From Anaerolineaceae bacterium (GTDB lineage: Bacteria > Chloroflexota > Anaerolineae > Aggregatilineales > Phototrophicaceae), in contig JAPOVC010000020.1 of the NCBI GenBank assembly GCA_026708325.1, positions 1 through 64,000 of the forward strand: a DNA stretch of 64,000 nucleotides. Direction: 5' to 3'. Below the pieces are notes generated by a model. The model did no database searches. It was not told the origin of the DNA and saw only the letters and a program-made list of their open reading frames with translations. Shown piece by piece: positions 1-9,932 of the stretch. The position numbers and the translations under genes were made by a program. Within the stretch, counting starts at the first letter, position 1; each line of letters starts with the position of its first letter.

Positions 1-446
1 TCCGGCTCCGGCACGGACCAGCTGGCGTCGGAGCGGATGCCGACCTCGCCGCCCGGGCCGATGACGCGCCAGGCCTGGGCCTTGAAGAAAATCTCGGGCC
101 GCTCCGCGACGTACACGCGGGCGTAGACGTCACCGCCGTCGACGGCTTCTTCCTGGCGCGCCCTGCGACTGTCCTCGTAGGTCACACCCGCCGCCCAGAC
201 CTCCTGCTCATCCACTGGCGCCAGCAGGGGCATCGAAAATTCCCCACGGGGCCAACGTGTTTCCGCCGCGGCCGCCTGTTCCCGCAAGGCGTCAATGGCT
301 TCTGCGGCCCGTCCCACGCTGCCAGTCAGCCAGTCCGAAAGCGAGCCAATGGCATCGTGGACGTCCGAGACGGTTTCACCATCCTGCAGGACGTAGCGCG
401 GCCCCTGCTCCTGATCGAGAACGCGCAGCAGAAGTGGATCGCTCAT
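1..446 (-). CDS. Fumarylacetoacetate hydrolase family dehydratase (2-keto-3-deoxy-pentonate dehydratase-like), partial
   Basis: This gene runs off the left edge, so only about 148 N-terminal residues are visible. The visible part has the FAH-family block AAGVTYEDSRRAR, followed by a segment reading RVYVAERPEIFFKA. That pairing is typical of 2-dehydro-3-deoxy-D-arabinonate (or xylonate) dehydratases, which convert the 2-keto-3-deoxy acid to 2-oxoglutarate semialdehyde. The ATG overlaps the stop of the upstream SDR gene as ATGA, so the two are translationally coupled. The nearby xylonate dehydratase and 2-oxoglutarate-semialdehyde dehydrogenase genes supply the steps before and after it. The metal-binding C-terminal half is outside the window, so the exact substrate is inferred from context. 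Confidence 0.8.
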   Translation of the reverse strand, partial: MSDPLLLRVLDQEQGPRYVLQDGETVSDVHDAIGSLSDWLTGSVGRAAEAIDALREQAAAAETRWPRGEFSMPLLAPVDEQEVWAAGVTYEDSRRARQEEAVDGGDVYARVYVAERPEIFFKAQAWRVIGPGGEVGIRSDASWSVPEP

Positions 447-1240
447 TTCGGGTCTCCCTCATTGCGGTAGGTGATTTGACCCGGCAGTGGACTCGTCGCT
501 GACCAGCCACCGTCCACGACCAGGGTCTGGCCGGTGACGTAGGCGGCTTCCGGCGACAGCAGATAAAGCGCTGCGGCGGCGATTTCCTCCGCCAGGCCCA
601 CGCGTTTTACCGGGATTTCATTGCCCCAGGTCGTTTCGAAGTCCGGATCATCCGCCAGATTCCGTGGCGTCAAAATGGCGCCGGGCGCGATGCTGTTGAT
701 GGTGATCCCGTGTGGCGAAAGATCGTGCACCAGGCTGCGCGCCAGCATGCGCAACGCGGCCTTGGTCATGCCGTAGGCCTCCAGGTGGTGCACAGCCTGC
801 AAACCGGTCACCGACGACATGAGCAGAATGCGGCCGCCCTCACCCTGGTCACGCATTTGACGGGCCGCGGCCTGCGCCAGAAAAAAGGAGCCCCGCAGGT
901 TGAGGTTCAGCACCCTCTCCAGCGCGGCCGGCTCGTAGTCGAAAAAATCGCCGTAGAGAGTCAGGCCGGCGTTGGCGACGGCGAAGTCAAGACGGCCCCA
1001 GGCGTCCACTGCGGTGGCGACCATCTTGCGGACGACGGCCACGTCACCGGCGTCGCCGGCGAATGACCGGCAGTCGCCTTCCGTGGCGCGAATGCACGCC
1101 GCGGCCGTGCTGGCGCGCTCGCCATCGATGTCATTTAGCAGGACCTGCGCGCCTTCGCGGGCGAGCTGCCGGGCGATTTCCTGGCCGATGCCCTCTCCCG
1201 CGCCTGTGACCAGGGCGACCCGCCCGTCGAAGCGTCCCAT
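443..1240 (-). CDS. SDR-family sugar dehydrogenase (probable aldose 1-dehydrogenase)
   Basis: This is a classical short-chain dehydrogenase of 265 residues. The cofactor motif TGAGEGIG lies at residues 12-19, NAG at 90-92, catalytic Ser at 142/143, and YGMTK (Tyr156, Lys160) completes the active site. Asp37 at the end of the second beta strand (LLNDID) suggests an NAD preference. The chosen ATG places the Rossmann motif at the usual distance from the start; longer upstream readings add an implausible leader. It precedes the FAH-family dehydratase with an ATGA overlap and lies divergent to the xylonate dehydratase. The likely role is the first oxidation of a pentose such as D-xylose or L-arabinose; substrate is inferred from the cluster only. 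Confidence 0.82.
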   Translation of the reverse strand: MGRFDGRVALVTGAGEGIGQEIARQLAREGAQVLLNDIDGERASTAAACIRATEGDCRSFAGDAGDVAVVRKMVATAVDAWGRLDFAVANAGLTLYGDFFDYEPAALERVLNLNLRGSFFLAQAAARQMRDQGEGGRILLMSSVTGLQAVHHLEAYGMTKAALRMLARSLVHDLSPHGITINSIAPGAILTPRNLADDPDFETTWGNEIPVKRVGLAEEIAAAALYLLSPEAAYVTGQTLVVDGGWSATSPLPGQITYRNEGDPK

Positions 1241-1243
1241 GCA

Positions 1244-1273
1244 TTGCCCCATTCCAGATTTCCGCGCTAGTAT
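1244..1273 (+). promoter_or_regulatory. Candidate promoter for the xylonate dehydratase operon
   Basis: TTGCCC at 1244-1249 and TAGTAT at 1268-1273 are 18 bases apart, about 40 bases before the ATG at 1312. Each hexamer matches four of six sigma-70 consensus bases. The element overlaps the opposing promoter, so the two directions may compete or share a regulator. Confidence 0.35.
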
Positions 1274-1298
1274 AGCCAGCCCTGCCCGTGCATCACAA
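1269..1298 (-). promoter_or_regulatory. Candidate promoter for the SDR-FAH pair
   Basis: Read on the minus strand, TTGTGA (1298-1293) and TATACT (1274-1269) are 18 bases apart. The expected start of transcription is near 1262, about 20 bases before the SDR start codon. Confidence 0.45.
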
Positions 1299-1311
1299 CA
1301 GACGGAAAGCC

Positions 1312-3336
1312 ATGAGCGGACCTGTCGCCATCCCTGCCCTGAAGGACATCCTGGCTGACGACGCTCCAACAACCCGCAGCGTGGGCCAGGGACCTGCGGG
1401 CGCCCTGCCACTCACGGAAGATTTGTTGCGCAATGCCGGCAGCGGTCACCTCTTCGGGTTGACGCAAAACGCCGGCATGGGCTGGGACCCCGCCGAGGTC
1501 GCCCGGCCGCAGTATCTCATTCTCAGCACCCAGGGCGGCCTGCGCGCCGACGATGGCCGGCCCCTGGCTCTGGGCTATCACACCGGCCACTGGGAGGTCG
1601 GCCTGCTGGTCCGTGCCGCCGCCGAAACCCTTCGCGAACAGGGCGGACTGCCCTTCGCCGCGCACTGCAGCGACCCCTGCGACGGGCGCAGCCAGGGCAC
1701 GGAAGGCATGATGGACAGTCTTCCCTACCGCAACGACGCCGCTGTCGTGCTGCGTCGCCTGATCCGATCCCTGCCGTTGCGCAAGGGCGTGCTTGGCGTG
1801 GCCACCTGTGACAAGGGTCTGCCGGCCATGTTGCTGGCCCTCGCCGGCAGTGCATGGCTACCGGGAGTCATCGTACCGGGCGGTGTCACCCTGCCGGCGG
1901 CGGACGCCGAGGATGCCGGCACGGTGCAGACCATCGGGGCGCGTTTCAGTCATGGTCTGATCACGCTGGAACACGCGGCGACCATGGGTTGTCGCGCCTG
2001 CGGCTCGCCGGGCGGAGGCTGTCAGTTCCTCGGCACGGCGGCCAGCGCCCAGGTGGTCGCCGAGGCACTGGGCCTGTCGCTGCCTCACAGCGCGCTGTCG
2101 CCCTCGGGCGAACCGGTCTGGCTGGAGATGGCGCGGCGTTCGGCCCTGGCGTTGTTGCGCCAGGAAACCCTCGGCCTCACCATGGCCGACGTTCTCACAC
2201 CGGCTGCGCTTGAAAACGCGATGCTGGTGCATGCGGCCATTGGCGGCTCCACCAACCTGCTGCTGCACATCCCGGCCATCGCCCACGCCGCCGGCCTGCC
2301 CCGCCCCACAGTAGCGGACTGGACTCGCGTCAACCGCGCCGCCCCGCGCCTGGTGGACGCCCTGCCCAACGGTCCCCGCAACCATCCAACTGTGCAGGTC
2401 TTCCTCGCCGGCGGCGTGCCGGAAGTGATGCTGCACCTGCGCGCACGGGGCCTGCTGGACTGTTCGGCCCTGACTGTCACGGGCGCCAGCCTGGGCGAGC
2501 ATCTGGACTGGTGGGAAGGCAGTGAGCGTCGCGCCAGTCTGCGCCTACAGTTGCGTGAGAGCGACGGCGTGGACCCTGATGACGTGATCATGTCGCCAGA
2601 CAGCGCCCGCCGACGCGGTCTGTCCAGCACAGTGGTCTTTCCCGTGGGCAACCTCGCGCCGGAAGGATCGGTCGTCAAGGCCACCGCCATCGATCAGGAG
2701 CTGGTTGGCGACGACGGCGTCTATCATCACAGCGGGCCGGCGCGGGTCTTCACTTCCGAGCGCGAGGCCATCGCCGCCATCAAGGGGCAGTCGGAGCGCC
2801 GGGTCCAGGCCGGCGACGTGCTGGTCGTGATCGGCATCGGTCCCGCCGGCACGGGCATGGAAGAGACCTATCAACTGACCTCGGCGCTCAAGTTTCTGCC
2901 CTGGGGTAAACATGTGCCCCTGCTGACGGATGCGCGTTTTTCCGGCGTTTCTACCGGCGCCTGCATCGGCCACGTCGGCCCCGAGGCGCTGGCCGGAGGC
3001 CCGATCGGCAAACTGCGCGACGGCGACATCGTGACCATTCGCATCGACCGCCAGGCGCTGGAAGGCAGTCTGGACCTCGTCGCCACGGCGGAGGGAACGC
3101 TCGAAGCGGCCGAGGCCGGCGCCCTGCTTGCGAGTCGCGACCCTCATCCGGCGCTGGCGCCACACCCGCAATTGCCCGACGACACGCGCCTCTGGGCGGC
3201 GTTGCAGGCCGTTAGCGGCGGCACCTGGGCGGGCTGCGTTTATGACAGCGACAAGATTCTGACCACGCTGGAAGCCGGTCAACGCGCACTCGCCGAAGAA
3301 CAGGGCGCGACCAGGGAGAAGGAGCAGACCCCGTGA
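1312..3336 (+). CDS. yjhG: D-xylonate dehydratase, YjhG/YagF type (IlvD/EDD family)
   Basis: The 674-residue product matches E. coli YjhG/YagF from end to end as I recall that sequence, including the N-terminal block [25 protein letters not shown] and the C-terminal [17 protein letters not shown]. IlvD/EDD iron-sulfur enzymes ligate the cluster with conserved cysteines. These are seen here in [16 protein letters not shown] and [11 protein letters not shown]. It dehydrates D-xylonate (or a related sugar acid) to 2-keto-3-deoxy-xylonate in the cytoplasm. The ATG at 1312 is preceded by GGAAAG. The stop overlaps the GTG of the downstream aldehyde dehydrogenase (GTGA), which indicates coupling. 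Substrate preference within pentonates cannot be read from sequence. Confidence 0.92.
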   Translation: MSGPVAIPALKDILADDAPTTRSVGQGPAGALPLTEDLLRNAGSGHLFGLTQNAGMGWDPAEVARPQYLILSTQGGLRADDGRPLALGYHTGHWEVGLLVRAAAETLREQGGLPFAAHCSDPCDGRSQGTEGMMDSLPYRNDAAVVLRRLIRSLPLRKGVLGVATCDKGLPAMLLALAGSAWLPGVIVPGGVTLPAADAEDAGTVQTIGARFSHGLITLEHAATMGCRACGSPGGGCQFLGTAASAQVVAEALGLSLPHSALSPSGEPVWLEMARRSALALLRQETLGLTMADVLTPAALENAMLVHAAIGGSTNLLLHIPAIAHAAGLPRPTVADWTRVNRAAPRLVDALPNGPRNHPTVQVFLAGGVPEVMLHLRARGLLDCSALTVTGASLGEHLDWWEGSERRASLRLQLRESDGVDPDDVIMSPDSARRRGLSSTVVFPVGNLAPEGSVVKATAIDQELVGDDGVYHHSGPARVFTSEREAIAAIKGQSERRVQAGDVLVVIGIGPAGTGMEETYQLTSALKFLPWGKHVPLLTDARFSGVSTGACIGHVGPEALAGGPIGKLRDGDIVTIRIDRQALEGSLDLVATAEGTLEAAEAGALLASRDPHPALAPHPQLPDDTRLWAALQAVSGGTWAGCVYDSDKILTTLEAGQRALAEEQGATREKEQTP

Positions 3337-4922
3337 CAACAGGCGAAAACAGCATTGCAGGCGAATGGCAGGCGGCCGGCGGCGATTTCTTCCACAGCGT
3401 GGATCCGCGCACGCGCCAGACGGGAGAGACCCGATTCTACAGCGCCACCGCGCAGGAAATTGACGCGGCAGTGCGGGCGGCGGCGGACGCCTTTTCGTCG
3501 ACACGCCTGTTCCCCGCAACAACCCTGGCGGACTTCCTGGACACCAGCGCGGAGGAAATCGAGGCCAGCGCCGATGCGCTCATCGCCACGGCGGATGCTG
3601 AGACCGCCCTCGGCAGCGTTCGCCTAAACGGCGAACTGGCACGCACAACCGGCCAACTGCGCGCCTTCTCGGCCCTGCTGCGGGAGGGCTCCCACGTGGA
3701 GGCCGTCATTGATTCGGCGCTGCCGGATCGAACGCCCCTGCCGCGTCCGGACATCCGACGCATGCTGCTCCCGCTGGGGCCCGTGGCCGTGTTCTCGGCC
3801 AGCAATTTCCCTTTCGCCTTCGCCACCGCCGGAGGGGACAGCGCCGCAGCCTTCGCCGCCGGCTGTCCGGTCATCGTCAAGGGCCATCCCGGCCATCCGG
3901 CCACCAGCGAACTGTTCGCCCACGCGATCAATGCAGCGGTCAGCGCCTGCGGCTTTCCGCCCGGTTACTTCTCACTGCTGCAGGGCGACGGGCATGACGT
4001 GGGCCGCATTCTGGTCGAACACCCCTTTCTGGAAGCCGTGGGCTTCACCGGCTCACTAAGAGGCGGCCGCGCCCTGCACGACGTCGCCGCGCAACGGCCA
4101 AGACCGATTCCCGTTTTCGCAGAGATGGGCAGCATTAACCCGGTCGTCATCACCGCCGGGGCCCTGGCCGAACGTGGCGATGAAATCGTCCAGGGGCTTG
4201 CCGCTTCCGCGACCCTTGGCGTCGGTCAGTTCTGTACCAACCCGGGCCTTGTCCTGCTCCCTGCCGGCGAGGCGGCCAGCGCATTCATCGCTGCAAGTCG
4301 CGACGCCATGTTGGCCAGCGAATCAGGGATTCTGCTCAATGCCTCGGTAGAGAGCGGCCTGGCGCAGGGTGTTGCCCGCAGTGCCGCCCTGGACAACGTG
4401 CAGACCCATGTCCACGAGGATGCAACGCAGGCTGAAGGCTTCTCTTACCCGCATACGGTTATGCAAACGGATGCGGCAACCTTTGTGGAAAACGCCGACC
4501 TGCAGGAAGAGCACTTTGGCCCGGTCACGCTTTTCGTCACCTGGAAGGGCGACGAGGAACTGGACCGCGTGCTTCGTTCCCTGTCCGGCCAGTTGACCGG
4601 CAGCATCCATTGCGGCAACGAAGAAGCGGAATCCCTGCGGCCCCTGCTGGACGCCTTGCGGGAGAAGGTTGGTCGACTTGTCTGGAATGGCTATCCGACC
4701 GGCGTGGAAGTGACGGCAGCCATGCAGCACGGCGGCCCGTGGCCGGCAAGTAACGCGGCGGGCACGACGTCGGTGGGCACAAACGCCATTCGCCGCTTCA
4801 TGCGTCCCGTCGCCTGGCAGGACCTTCCCGACGAACTCTTGCCGGAGGCCCTGCAAAACAGCAATCCACTGGGGATTGTTCGTCTCGTGAACGGTGAGCT
4901 TACGCGGGAACCGCTCTCCTGA
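3333..4922 (+). CDS. 2-oxoglutarate semialdehyde dehydrogenase (2,5-dioxovalerate dehydrogenase)
   Basis: This is a 529-residue aldehyde dehydrogenase of the subgroup that oxidises 2-oxoglutarate semialdehyde to 2-oxoglutarate. The subgroup is recognisable by [16 protein letters not shown] and [12 protein letters not shown]. The catalytic cysteine is in [11 protein letters not shown], the glutamate in [11 protein letters not shown], and the Rossmann glycine segment in GFTGSLRGG. The GTG start overlaps the stop of the xylonate dehydratase and is preceded by a strong GGAGAAGGAG site, which supports this start. It is the last step of the Weimberg-type route and delivers carbon to the TCA cycle. 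The length is typical for the group. Confidence 0.92.
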   Translation: MTTGENSIAGEWQAAGGDFFHSVDPRTRQTGETRFYSATAQEIDAAVRAAADAFSSTRLFPATTLADFLDTSAEEIEASADALIATADAETALGSVRLNGELARTTGQLRAFSALLREGSHVEAVIDSALPDRTPLPRPDIRRMLLPLGPVAVFSASNFPFAFATAGGDSAAAFAAGCPVIVKGHPGHPATSELFAHAINAAVSACGFPPGYFSLLQGDGHDVGRILVEHPFLEAVGFTGSLRGGRALHDVAAQRPRPIPVFAEMGSINPVVITAGALAERGDEIVQGLAASATLGVGQFCTNPGLVLLPAGEAASAFIAASRDAMLASESGILLNASVESGLAQGVARSAALDNVQTHVHEDATQAEGFSYPHTVMQTDAATFVENADLQEEHFGPVTLFVTWKGDEELDRVLRSLSGQLTGSIHCGNEEAESLRPLLDALREKVGRLVWNGYPTGVEVTAAMQHGGPWPASNAAGTTSVGTNAIRRFMRPVAWQDLPDELLPEALQNSNPLGIVRLVNGELTREPLS

Positions 4923-4931
4923 ACAGGCGGC

Positions 4932-6854
4932 TCAGCAGGCGCCGGCGCTGCTTTCGGCCAGGCGGCCATTGCCAGGGACGGGCGTCGACTCTTCTTCATC
5001 GCGAAACTGGCTCATGTACAGCGCATGGTAAGCGCCGCCCTGCGCCAGCAATTCGCGATGCGTGCCGCGTTCGATGATCTGCCCGTCCTGCAAAAGCAGC
5101 ACCTGATTCGCATTGCGGATGGTGCTCAAACGGTGGGCGATGACAAAACTGGTACGCCCTTCCAGCAAACGCTCGAATGCGCTTTGAATCAGTCGTTCGG
5201 TCCGCGTATCCACACTTGAGGTCGCCTCGTCCAGGATCAGGATGCGCGGGCTCATCAGGGCGACGCGCGCGATGGCGAGCAACTGTCGCTGCCCCTGACT
5301 AAGGCCGCTGCCGCGTTCGCCCAGCACCGTCTGATATCCCTCGGGCAAACGCTCAATGAAACTGTCAGCCGCCACCAGACGGGCCGCCGCGATCACTTCA
5401 TCGTCACCGGCGTCGGGTCGGCCCAGGCGAATGTTGTTGAGGACGGAATCCGAAAACAGAAAGTTGTCCTGCAGCACAACGCCGATTTGCCGGCGCAGAC
5501 TTTCGACCTGCACCTCGCGCACGTCATGGCCGTCGATGCGGACCGCGCCCGAACTCACGTCGTAGAAGCGCGGCAACAGATTGATGATGGTGGTCTTGCC
5601 CGCGCCGGTGGGCCCGACGATGGCGATGGTCTCACCGGGCTTCGCCTCGAAGCTGATGTCCTTCAGAACCGGCTCGCCGGCCACATATTCCGCCCCGACG
5701 CTTTCGTAACTTACGTTTCCCTCCACGACGGGCATGGGGAGCGCATCCGGGCGGTCAGTAATCTCCACGTCCTCGTCCATCAGCCCAAAGATGCGTTCGC
5801 CTCCGGCGATGGCGCTCTGCACGTTGGTCCACAGGACCGCGATCTGCTGAATGGGTTGGCTGAAACGTTGCGAAAAGGCCACGAAGGCGAAGACGGTTCC
5901 CAGCGAAATGGCCGATCCGCCCAGCAGTGGCTCATCGCGCAGCACGGCGATGCCTCCGGCCAGCACGACAATGGCCAGTGCCACGAATCCCAGCGCTTCC
6001 AGCACGGGGCTCAGGGCGCTGGTGAAGGCCGCCGCGCGGATGTTGGCCTCGCGGTTGGCGGCGTTGGAGCGCTCGAAATCCGCGATCGATTCATCCTCGC
6101 GGTTGAAGGCCTGCGCCTCGCGGGCGCCGGCGATGCTCTCCTGCAGGTCCGCGTTGACCGTGCCCATCTCCAGCCGCGCCTGACGGAAGGCCTTGCGCGC
6201 CTGGTTCGAGAAATACAGCGTGGCGACGGCCATGACCGGGACGATCGCCAGGCTGATCAGGGCGTAGGTGATATTGGTCTCCAGCATGCGCACCATGATC
6301 CACACGATGATCAGGACGCCGGAGATTACCTGCATCAGCGCGAAGCTGAAGGCCTGCTCGATCGTGTCGGAGTCATTGGTGACGCGGCTCATGATGTCAC
6401 CGGCTTCATTCCTGGCGTAGAAGCCCATGGAAAGGCGGTGAATGTGTCTGAACAGGTCCTGGCGCATGTGGCGCAGAACGTGTTGCCCGGTCCAGGACAT
6501 GGCGTAAAAGGCCAGACCGGCCAACGCGGAACCCGCCAGCGTGATCCCCAGCAAGGCGACGATCAGACCGCCAAGGCCCAGCAGGCGGGCTTCCTCATCC
6601 ATATCCGGTGAAATCTGCGCAAACCAGCAGTTGGCCGGATCGCGGGGGAAGAGGTAGCAGTCCACCGACTGGCCGATCAACTCCGGCGTGACCACCTGGG
6701 TCCACGCCTGGGCGGAAATCAGGACCAGCGCGAGGACGGCGCCCGGCCAGTGCTGACGAAAGTAGCTGCCGAAGCGCGCAAGGGTCTCGCCGAGATCCTT
6801 GGGCTTGAGCGTTTCCCGTTCAAAAAGACGGCGGCCGCCGTCCATGCCCATCAT
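4932..6854 (-). CDS. ABC exporter, TM288-like half-transporter (canonical Walker B subunit)
   Basis: This 640-residue half-transporter has an N-terminal six-helix exporter domain (about residues 35-330) and a C-terminal ATPase (about 370-610). Walker A is GPTGAGKTT, Walker B is LILDEATSSVD with the catalytic Glu, and the switch histidine lies in IAHRLST. The signature is LSQGQ instead of LSGGQ. Its ATG overlaps the stop of the upstream half-transporter (ATGA at 6851-6854), so the two are coupled and surely form a heterodimer. TM287/288, LmrCD and BmrCD have this arrangement: the altered signature here pairs with the weak Walker B of the partner. The cargo (drug, lipid or peptide) cannot be read from sequence. 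Confidence 0.9.
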   Translation of the reverse strand: MMGMDGGRRLFERETLKPKDLGETLARFGSYFRQHWPGAVLALVLISAQAWTQVVTPELIGQSVDCYLFPRDPANCWFAQISPDMDEEARLLGLGGLIVALLGITLAGSALAGLAFYAMSWTGQHVLRHMRQDLFRHIHRLSMGFYARNEAGDIMSRVTNDSDTIEQAFSFALMQVISGVLIIVWIMVRMLETNITYALISLAIVPVMAVATLYFSNQARKAFRQARLEMGTVNADLQESIAGAREAQAFNREDESIADFERSNAANREANIRAAAFTSALSPVLEALGFVALAIVVLAGGIAVLRDEPLLGGSAISLGTVFAFVAFSQRFSQPIQQIAVLWTNVQSAIAGGERIFGLMDEDVEITDRPDALPMPVVEGNVSYESVGAEYVAGEPVLKDISFEAKPGETIAIVGPTGAGKTTIINLLPRFYDVSSGAVRIDGHDVREVQVESLRRQIGVVLQDNFLFSDSVLNNIRLGRPDAGDDEVIAAARLVAADSFIERLPEGYQTVLGERGSGLSQGQRQLLAIARVALMSPRILILDEATSSVDTRTERLIQSAFERLLEGRTSFVIAHRLSTIRNANQVLLLQDGQIIERGTHRELLAQGGAYHALYMSQFRDEEESTPVPGNGRLAESSAGAC

Positions 6855-8821
6855 GCGCCGTCGGCCTCCGCACTCAGGTCCTCAACCAGTTGGGACCTGT
6901 AAATCTCGGCGTAGAGGGCGCTGTCTTCCATCAGCTCGGCATGCGTTCCCATGGCCGCCACGGCGCCGCGATCAAGCACGAGGATCAAATCTGCGCCCAG
7001 CACCGTGCTGATGCGCTGGGCTATGACAAAACTGGTGCGGCCCTGCATCAGGTTGTCCAGGGCCTGCTGGATGCGCCTCTCGGTGGCGAAATCCACGGCG
7101 CTGGTCGAATCGTCCAGAATGAGCAAATGCGGATCGAGCAACAGGGCCCGGGCGATGGCGATCCTCTGTTTCTGGCCCCCGGAAAGCGTTGCGCCCCGTT
7201 CGCCCACCGACGTGGCGTAGCCCTCGGGAAACTCCATGATGAAATCGTGCGCGGCGGCGGCGCGGGCGGCCGCCTGAACTTCCTCCATGGTGGCGTCCGG
7301 CCGGCCAAAGGCGATGTTGTCCTGAATGCTGCCGCTGAAGAGGTTGGTCTCCTGCAGCACAATGCCAATTTGCGAACGCAGGCTGTCGAGCGTGGCGTCG
7401 CGGATGTCCACGCCGTCTATGCTCACCACGCCTTCCGTGACGTCGTAAAAACGAGGAATCAGGTTGATGATGGTCGTTTTGCCGCTGCCGGTGGCTCCCA
7501 GCAGGGCCACGGTTTGACCGGCCTGGACCCGAAAACTGACGTCGTCCAGGACATTTTCGCCACTCTCAAAGTAACGAAATGTGACGCCCTCAAACTCGAC
7601 GTCGCCGCCGATCGTGGGCAACTCCCGGGCTCCGGCCCGGTTGCGGACTTCGCTTTCGGTGTCCAGGATTTCAAAGATGCGCGTGGCCGAGGCGGCGGCC
7701 TGGGCCATCAGGGAAATGATGAAGCCCAGTTGGCCCAGCGGGAAGAAAATGTAAATCAGGTACAGGGCGAAAGACTGATATTCTCCCAGCCCGATCAGGC
7801 CAGGAATGATCTGTCGGCCGGCGAAGTACAGCACGACGACCTGGCCCACGTTGGCCAGCATGAAGATCAGCGGGAACAACACGGAAAAGGTACGGCTGAT
7901 GCGCAGGCGCTGCGCCATCAGGACGTTGGTGGCCTCGTCGAAGCGTTCCTGCTCGCGTCCCTCCCGCACAAAGGACTTGACCACGCGAATGCCGGCGACG
8001 TTTTCCTGCAGCACGGTATTCAGCGCGGCCAGCAGTCGCTGCGATTTTTCGAAGAGGGGCTGCGCGATGCGGCCGAAGATGGCGAAAAAGATGATGGTGA
8101 CCGGCAAAATCGGAAAGATGGAAAGGGTCAATTGCCAGTTGGTCGACAGCAATATGAGCAGCGTGGCGATCAGCAGCAGAAAGGCCTGGACCGCCAGAAT
8201 TAGTCCCTGGGCGATGAAGAGACGCACCTTTTCGACGTCATCGGTGGCGCGAATCATCAGTTGACCGGTCTGGGTCCGGTCGTAATAACTGAAGGACAGG
8301 CGTTGCAGGCGCGAAAAGATGTCGTTGCGCATGTCGAATGCCGCGCCCTGCGACGTCGCCTCGGCCATGTAGGTCTGCACGAAGGCAAAAACAGCGCGCA
8401 GGACGGCGAAAACGATGATGGCGGCCACGCCATTGATCAACAGGGTTTCGGCCGCTTCCGAGCTGAGTTTCAGTTCATCGACGCTCGTACCCATCAACTG
8501 CGCTGACGCGCCCTGCACAAATTCCGGCAGGGCAAGAATCTGGTTGGCGGTCACGCCGTCGGTCACGGCGTTGACCATGTTCTGCACCAGGCGCGGCACG
8601 GCCAGCTGCGCCAGGGTGGCGACGACAAGGGCGCCGTAGGCCAGCGTGGCCGTGCGCCGTTGCCCCCGCAGATAGCCGATGGCGCGGCGCAACCCGGTCA
8701 TGTCGACGGGCGGTCGCCCGCCCCGTCGTCCCTGTTCTTCCCTGTTCGCAACTCTGGCCTGCAAGGTGGCCCTCCCTGACCAGGCGTCGATGATGTCCCG
8801 GCCACTTCGCCTTCCCAGCAT
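6851..8821 (-). CDS. ABC exporter, TM287-like half-transporter (degenerate Walker B subunit)
   Basis: This 656-residue half-transporter begins with a roughly 40-residue Arg/Gly-rich cytoplasmic extension, followed by six transmembrane helices (about 55-350) and an ATPase domain. Walker A is GATGSGKTT and the signature is canonical LSGGQ. Walker B is LLILDDSTSAVD, with Asp where the catalytic Glu should be, and the switch residue is Gln (IAQRIST). These two changes are the hallmark of the degenerate-site subunit of heterodimeric exporters. A start at the internal ATG before TGLRRAIGYLRG is possible, which would drop the extension. It is the first gene of a two-gene operon divergent from the aldo/keto reductase. 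Confidence 0.9.
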   Translation of the reverse strand: MLGRRSGRDIIDAWSGRATLQARVANREEQGRRGGRPPVDMTGLRRAIGYLRGQRRTATLAYGALVVATLAQLAVPRLVQNMVNAVTDGVTANQILALPEFVQGASAQLMGTSVDELKLSSEAAETLLINGVAAIIVFAVLRAVFAFVQTYMAEATSQGAAFDMRNDIFSRLQRLSFSYYDRTQTGQLMIRATDDVEKVRLFIAQGLILAVQAFLLLIATLLILLSTNWQLTLSIFPILPVTIIFFAIFGRIAQPLFEKSQRLLAALNTVLQENVAGIRVVKSFVREGREQERFDEATNVLMAQRLRISRTFSVLFPLIFMLANVGQVVVLYFAGRQIIPGLIGLGEYQSFALYLIYIFFPLGQLGFIISLMAQAAASATRIFEILDTESEVRNRAGARELPTIGGDVEFEGVTFRYFESGENVLDDVSFRVQAGQTVALLGATGSGKTTIINLIPRFYDVTEGVVSIDGVDIRDATLDSLRSQIGIVLQETNLFSGSIQDNIAFGRPDATMEEVQAAARAAAAHDFIMEFPEGYATSVGERGATLSGGQKQRIAIARALLLDPHLLILDDSTSAVDFATERRIQQALDNLMQGRTSFVIAQRISTVLGADLILVLDRGAVAAMGTHAELMEDSALYAEIYRSQLVEDLSAEADGA

Positions 8822-8877
8822 AGAATCAGGCTGGCGCTTTGACTAGTGCCACCTGCCCCGCTCATCAGACGTTAAGA

Positions 8878-8906
8878 TTGCTGCGGAGCTGGCAGACTGA
8901 CATAAT
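8878..8906 (+). promoter_or_regulatory. Candidate promoter of the sugar catabolism operon
   Basis: TTGCTG at 8878-8883 and CATAAT at 8901-8906 are separated by 17 bases. Transcription would start near 8913, leaving a short leader with a GGAGCAGGA ribosome site before the ATG at 8947. Confidence 0.5.
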
Positions 8907-8946
8907 ACGCGCTGGTAGCCGACGAAACGCTGGAGCAGGATCCCAA

Positions 8947-9891
8947 ATGATGGAGTTTCCGCGCCAACCCCTGGCGCAGACCGGACTGGAAGTACCGCGC
9001 ATCGCCCTGGGCTGCGCGCACATCGGCAAGAACGGCCGCGAAGAGGCCATCGGCATCGTGCACAGCGCGCTTGAACTGGGCATCGACTATCTGGACACCG
9101 CTCCCCTGTACAAGAGCGAGGCGTACATCGGCGAGGCCCTGCAGGGCGTCCCGCGCGACAGCTATATCATGGCCACCAAGATTGGCCGCCTGCCGGATGG
9201 CCGGGGTGGCTTCATCTTCGATTACAGCCGCGACGGCGTCCTGCGCAGTCTCGAAAACAGTTTGAAAGCCCTGAAGATCGACCGCGTCGACATCCTGCAC
9301 ATTCACGACCCGGACGTCGAGGACAGGTATGAGGAGGCCCTGCACCAGGGCTACCCTGCGCTGGACGAATTGCGCAGTCAGGGCGTCGTCAGCGCCATCG
9401 GCGCCGGCATGAACGAGTGGGAAATGGAGCTTGATTTCTCCCGCGCCGGCAATTTTGATTGCTTCTTGCTGGCCGGTCGTTACACGCTGCTGGAACAAAC
9501 AGCCCTGGGGGCCCTGCAGGAGTGGCGGGAGCGCGGCATCGGCGTGTTTGCCGGGGGCATCTTCAACAGCGGCATCCTGGCCACCGGCGACAGCGAAATC
9601 GCTCGCTACAACTATGAATTGGCGCCGCCCCACATTCGGGCGAAGGCCCGTGAACTCGAAAGGGTCTGCAAGAGCCACCAGGTGCCGCTGAACGCCGCGG
9701 CCATCCAGTTCGTGTGGGCGCATCCGGCCTATACCACCCTGATTCCCGGCGCCGACCGTATCGCGCAGGTCGCCAACAACCTCCGGGCGCTCGAATTCGA
9801 CATCCCGCCTGCATTCTGGCAGGAACTGGTAGAATGCGGCCTCGTGGACGCCGAAGCGCCCCTGCCGGGCACACCCGGCGCCTGGGCCTGA
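8947..9891 (+). CDS. Aldo/keto reductase, aldose 1-dehydrogenase (fucose/threo-aldose type)
   Basis: This 314-residue aldo/keto reductase carries the catalytic tetrad of the fold: Asp in YLDTAPLY with Tyr a few residues on, Lys in MATKIGRL and His in LHIHDPD. The overall pattern, including PRIALGCAHIG and GVFAGGIFNSGILA, matches the NAD(P)-dependent D-threo-aldose/L-fucose 1-dehydrogenase group. These enzymes oxidise a free sugar to its lactone. The ATG at 8947 follows GGAGCAGGA with good spacing; upstream in-frame codons add sequence unlike the family. It heads a plus-strand run that includes a sugar-acid dehydratase, so sugar oxidation followed by dehydration is a reasonable inference. Confidence 0.85.
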   Translation: MMEFPRQPLAQTGLEVPRIALGCAHIGKNGREEAIGIVHSALELGIDYLDTAPLYKSEAYIGEALQGVPRDSYIMATKIGRLPDGRGGFIFDYSRDGVLRSLENSLKALKIDRVDILHIHDPDVEDRYEEALHQGYPALDELRSQGVVSAIGAGMNEWEMELDFSRAGNFDCFLLAGRYTLLEQTALGALQEWRERGIGVFAGGIFNSGILATGDSEIARYNYELAPPHIRAKARELERVCKSHQVPLNAAAIQFVWAHPAYTTLIPGADRIAQVANNLRALEFDIPPAFWQELVECGLVDAEAPLPGTPGAWA

Positions 9892-9932
9892 AGCGGAGGC
9901 CGTTAAAGCGAATTCACCAGACAGGAGGCAAC

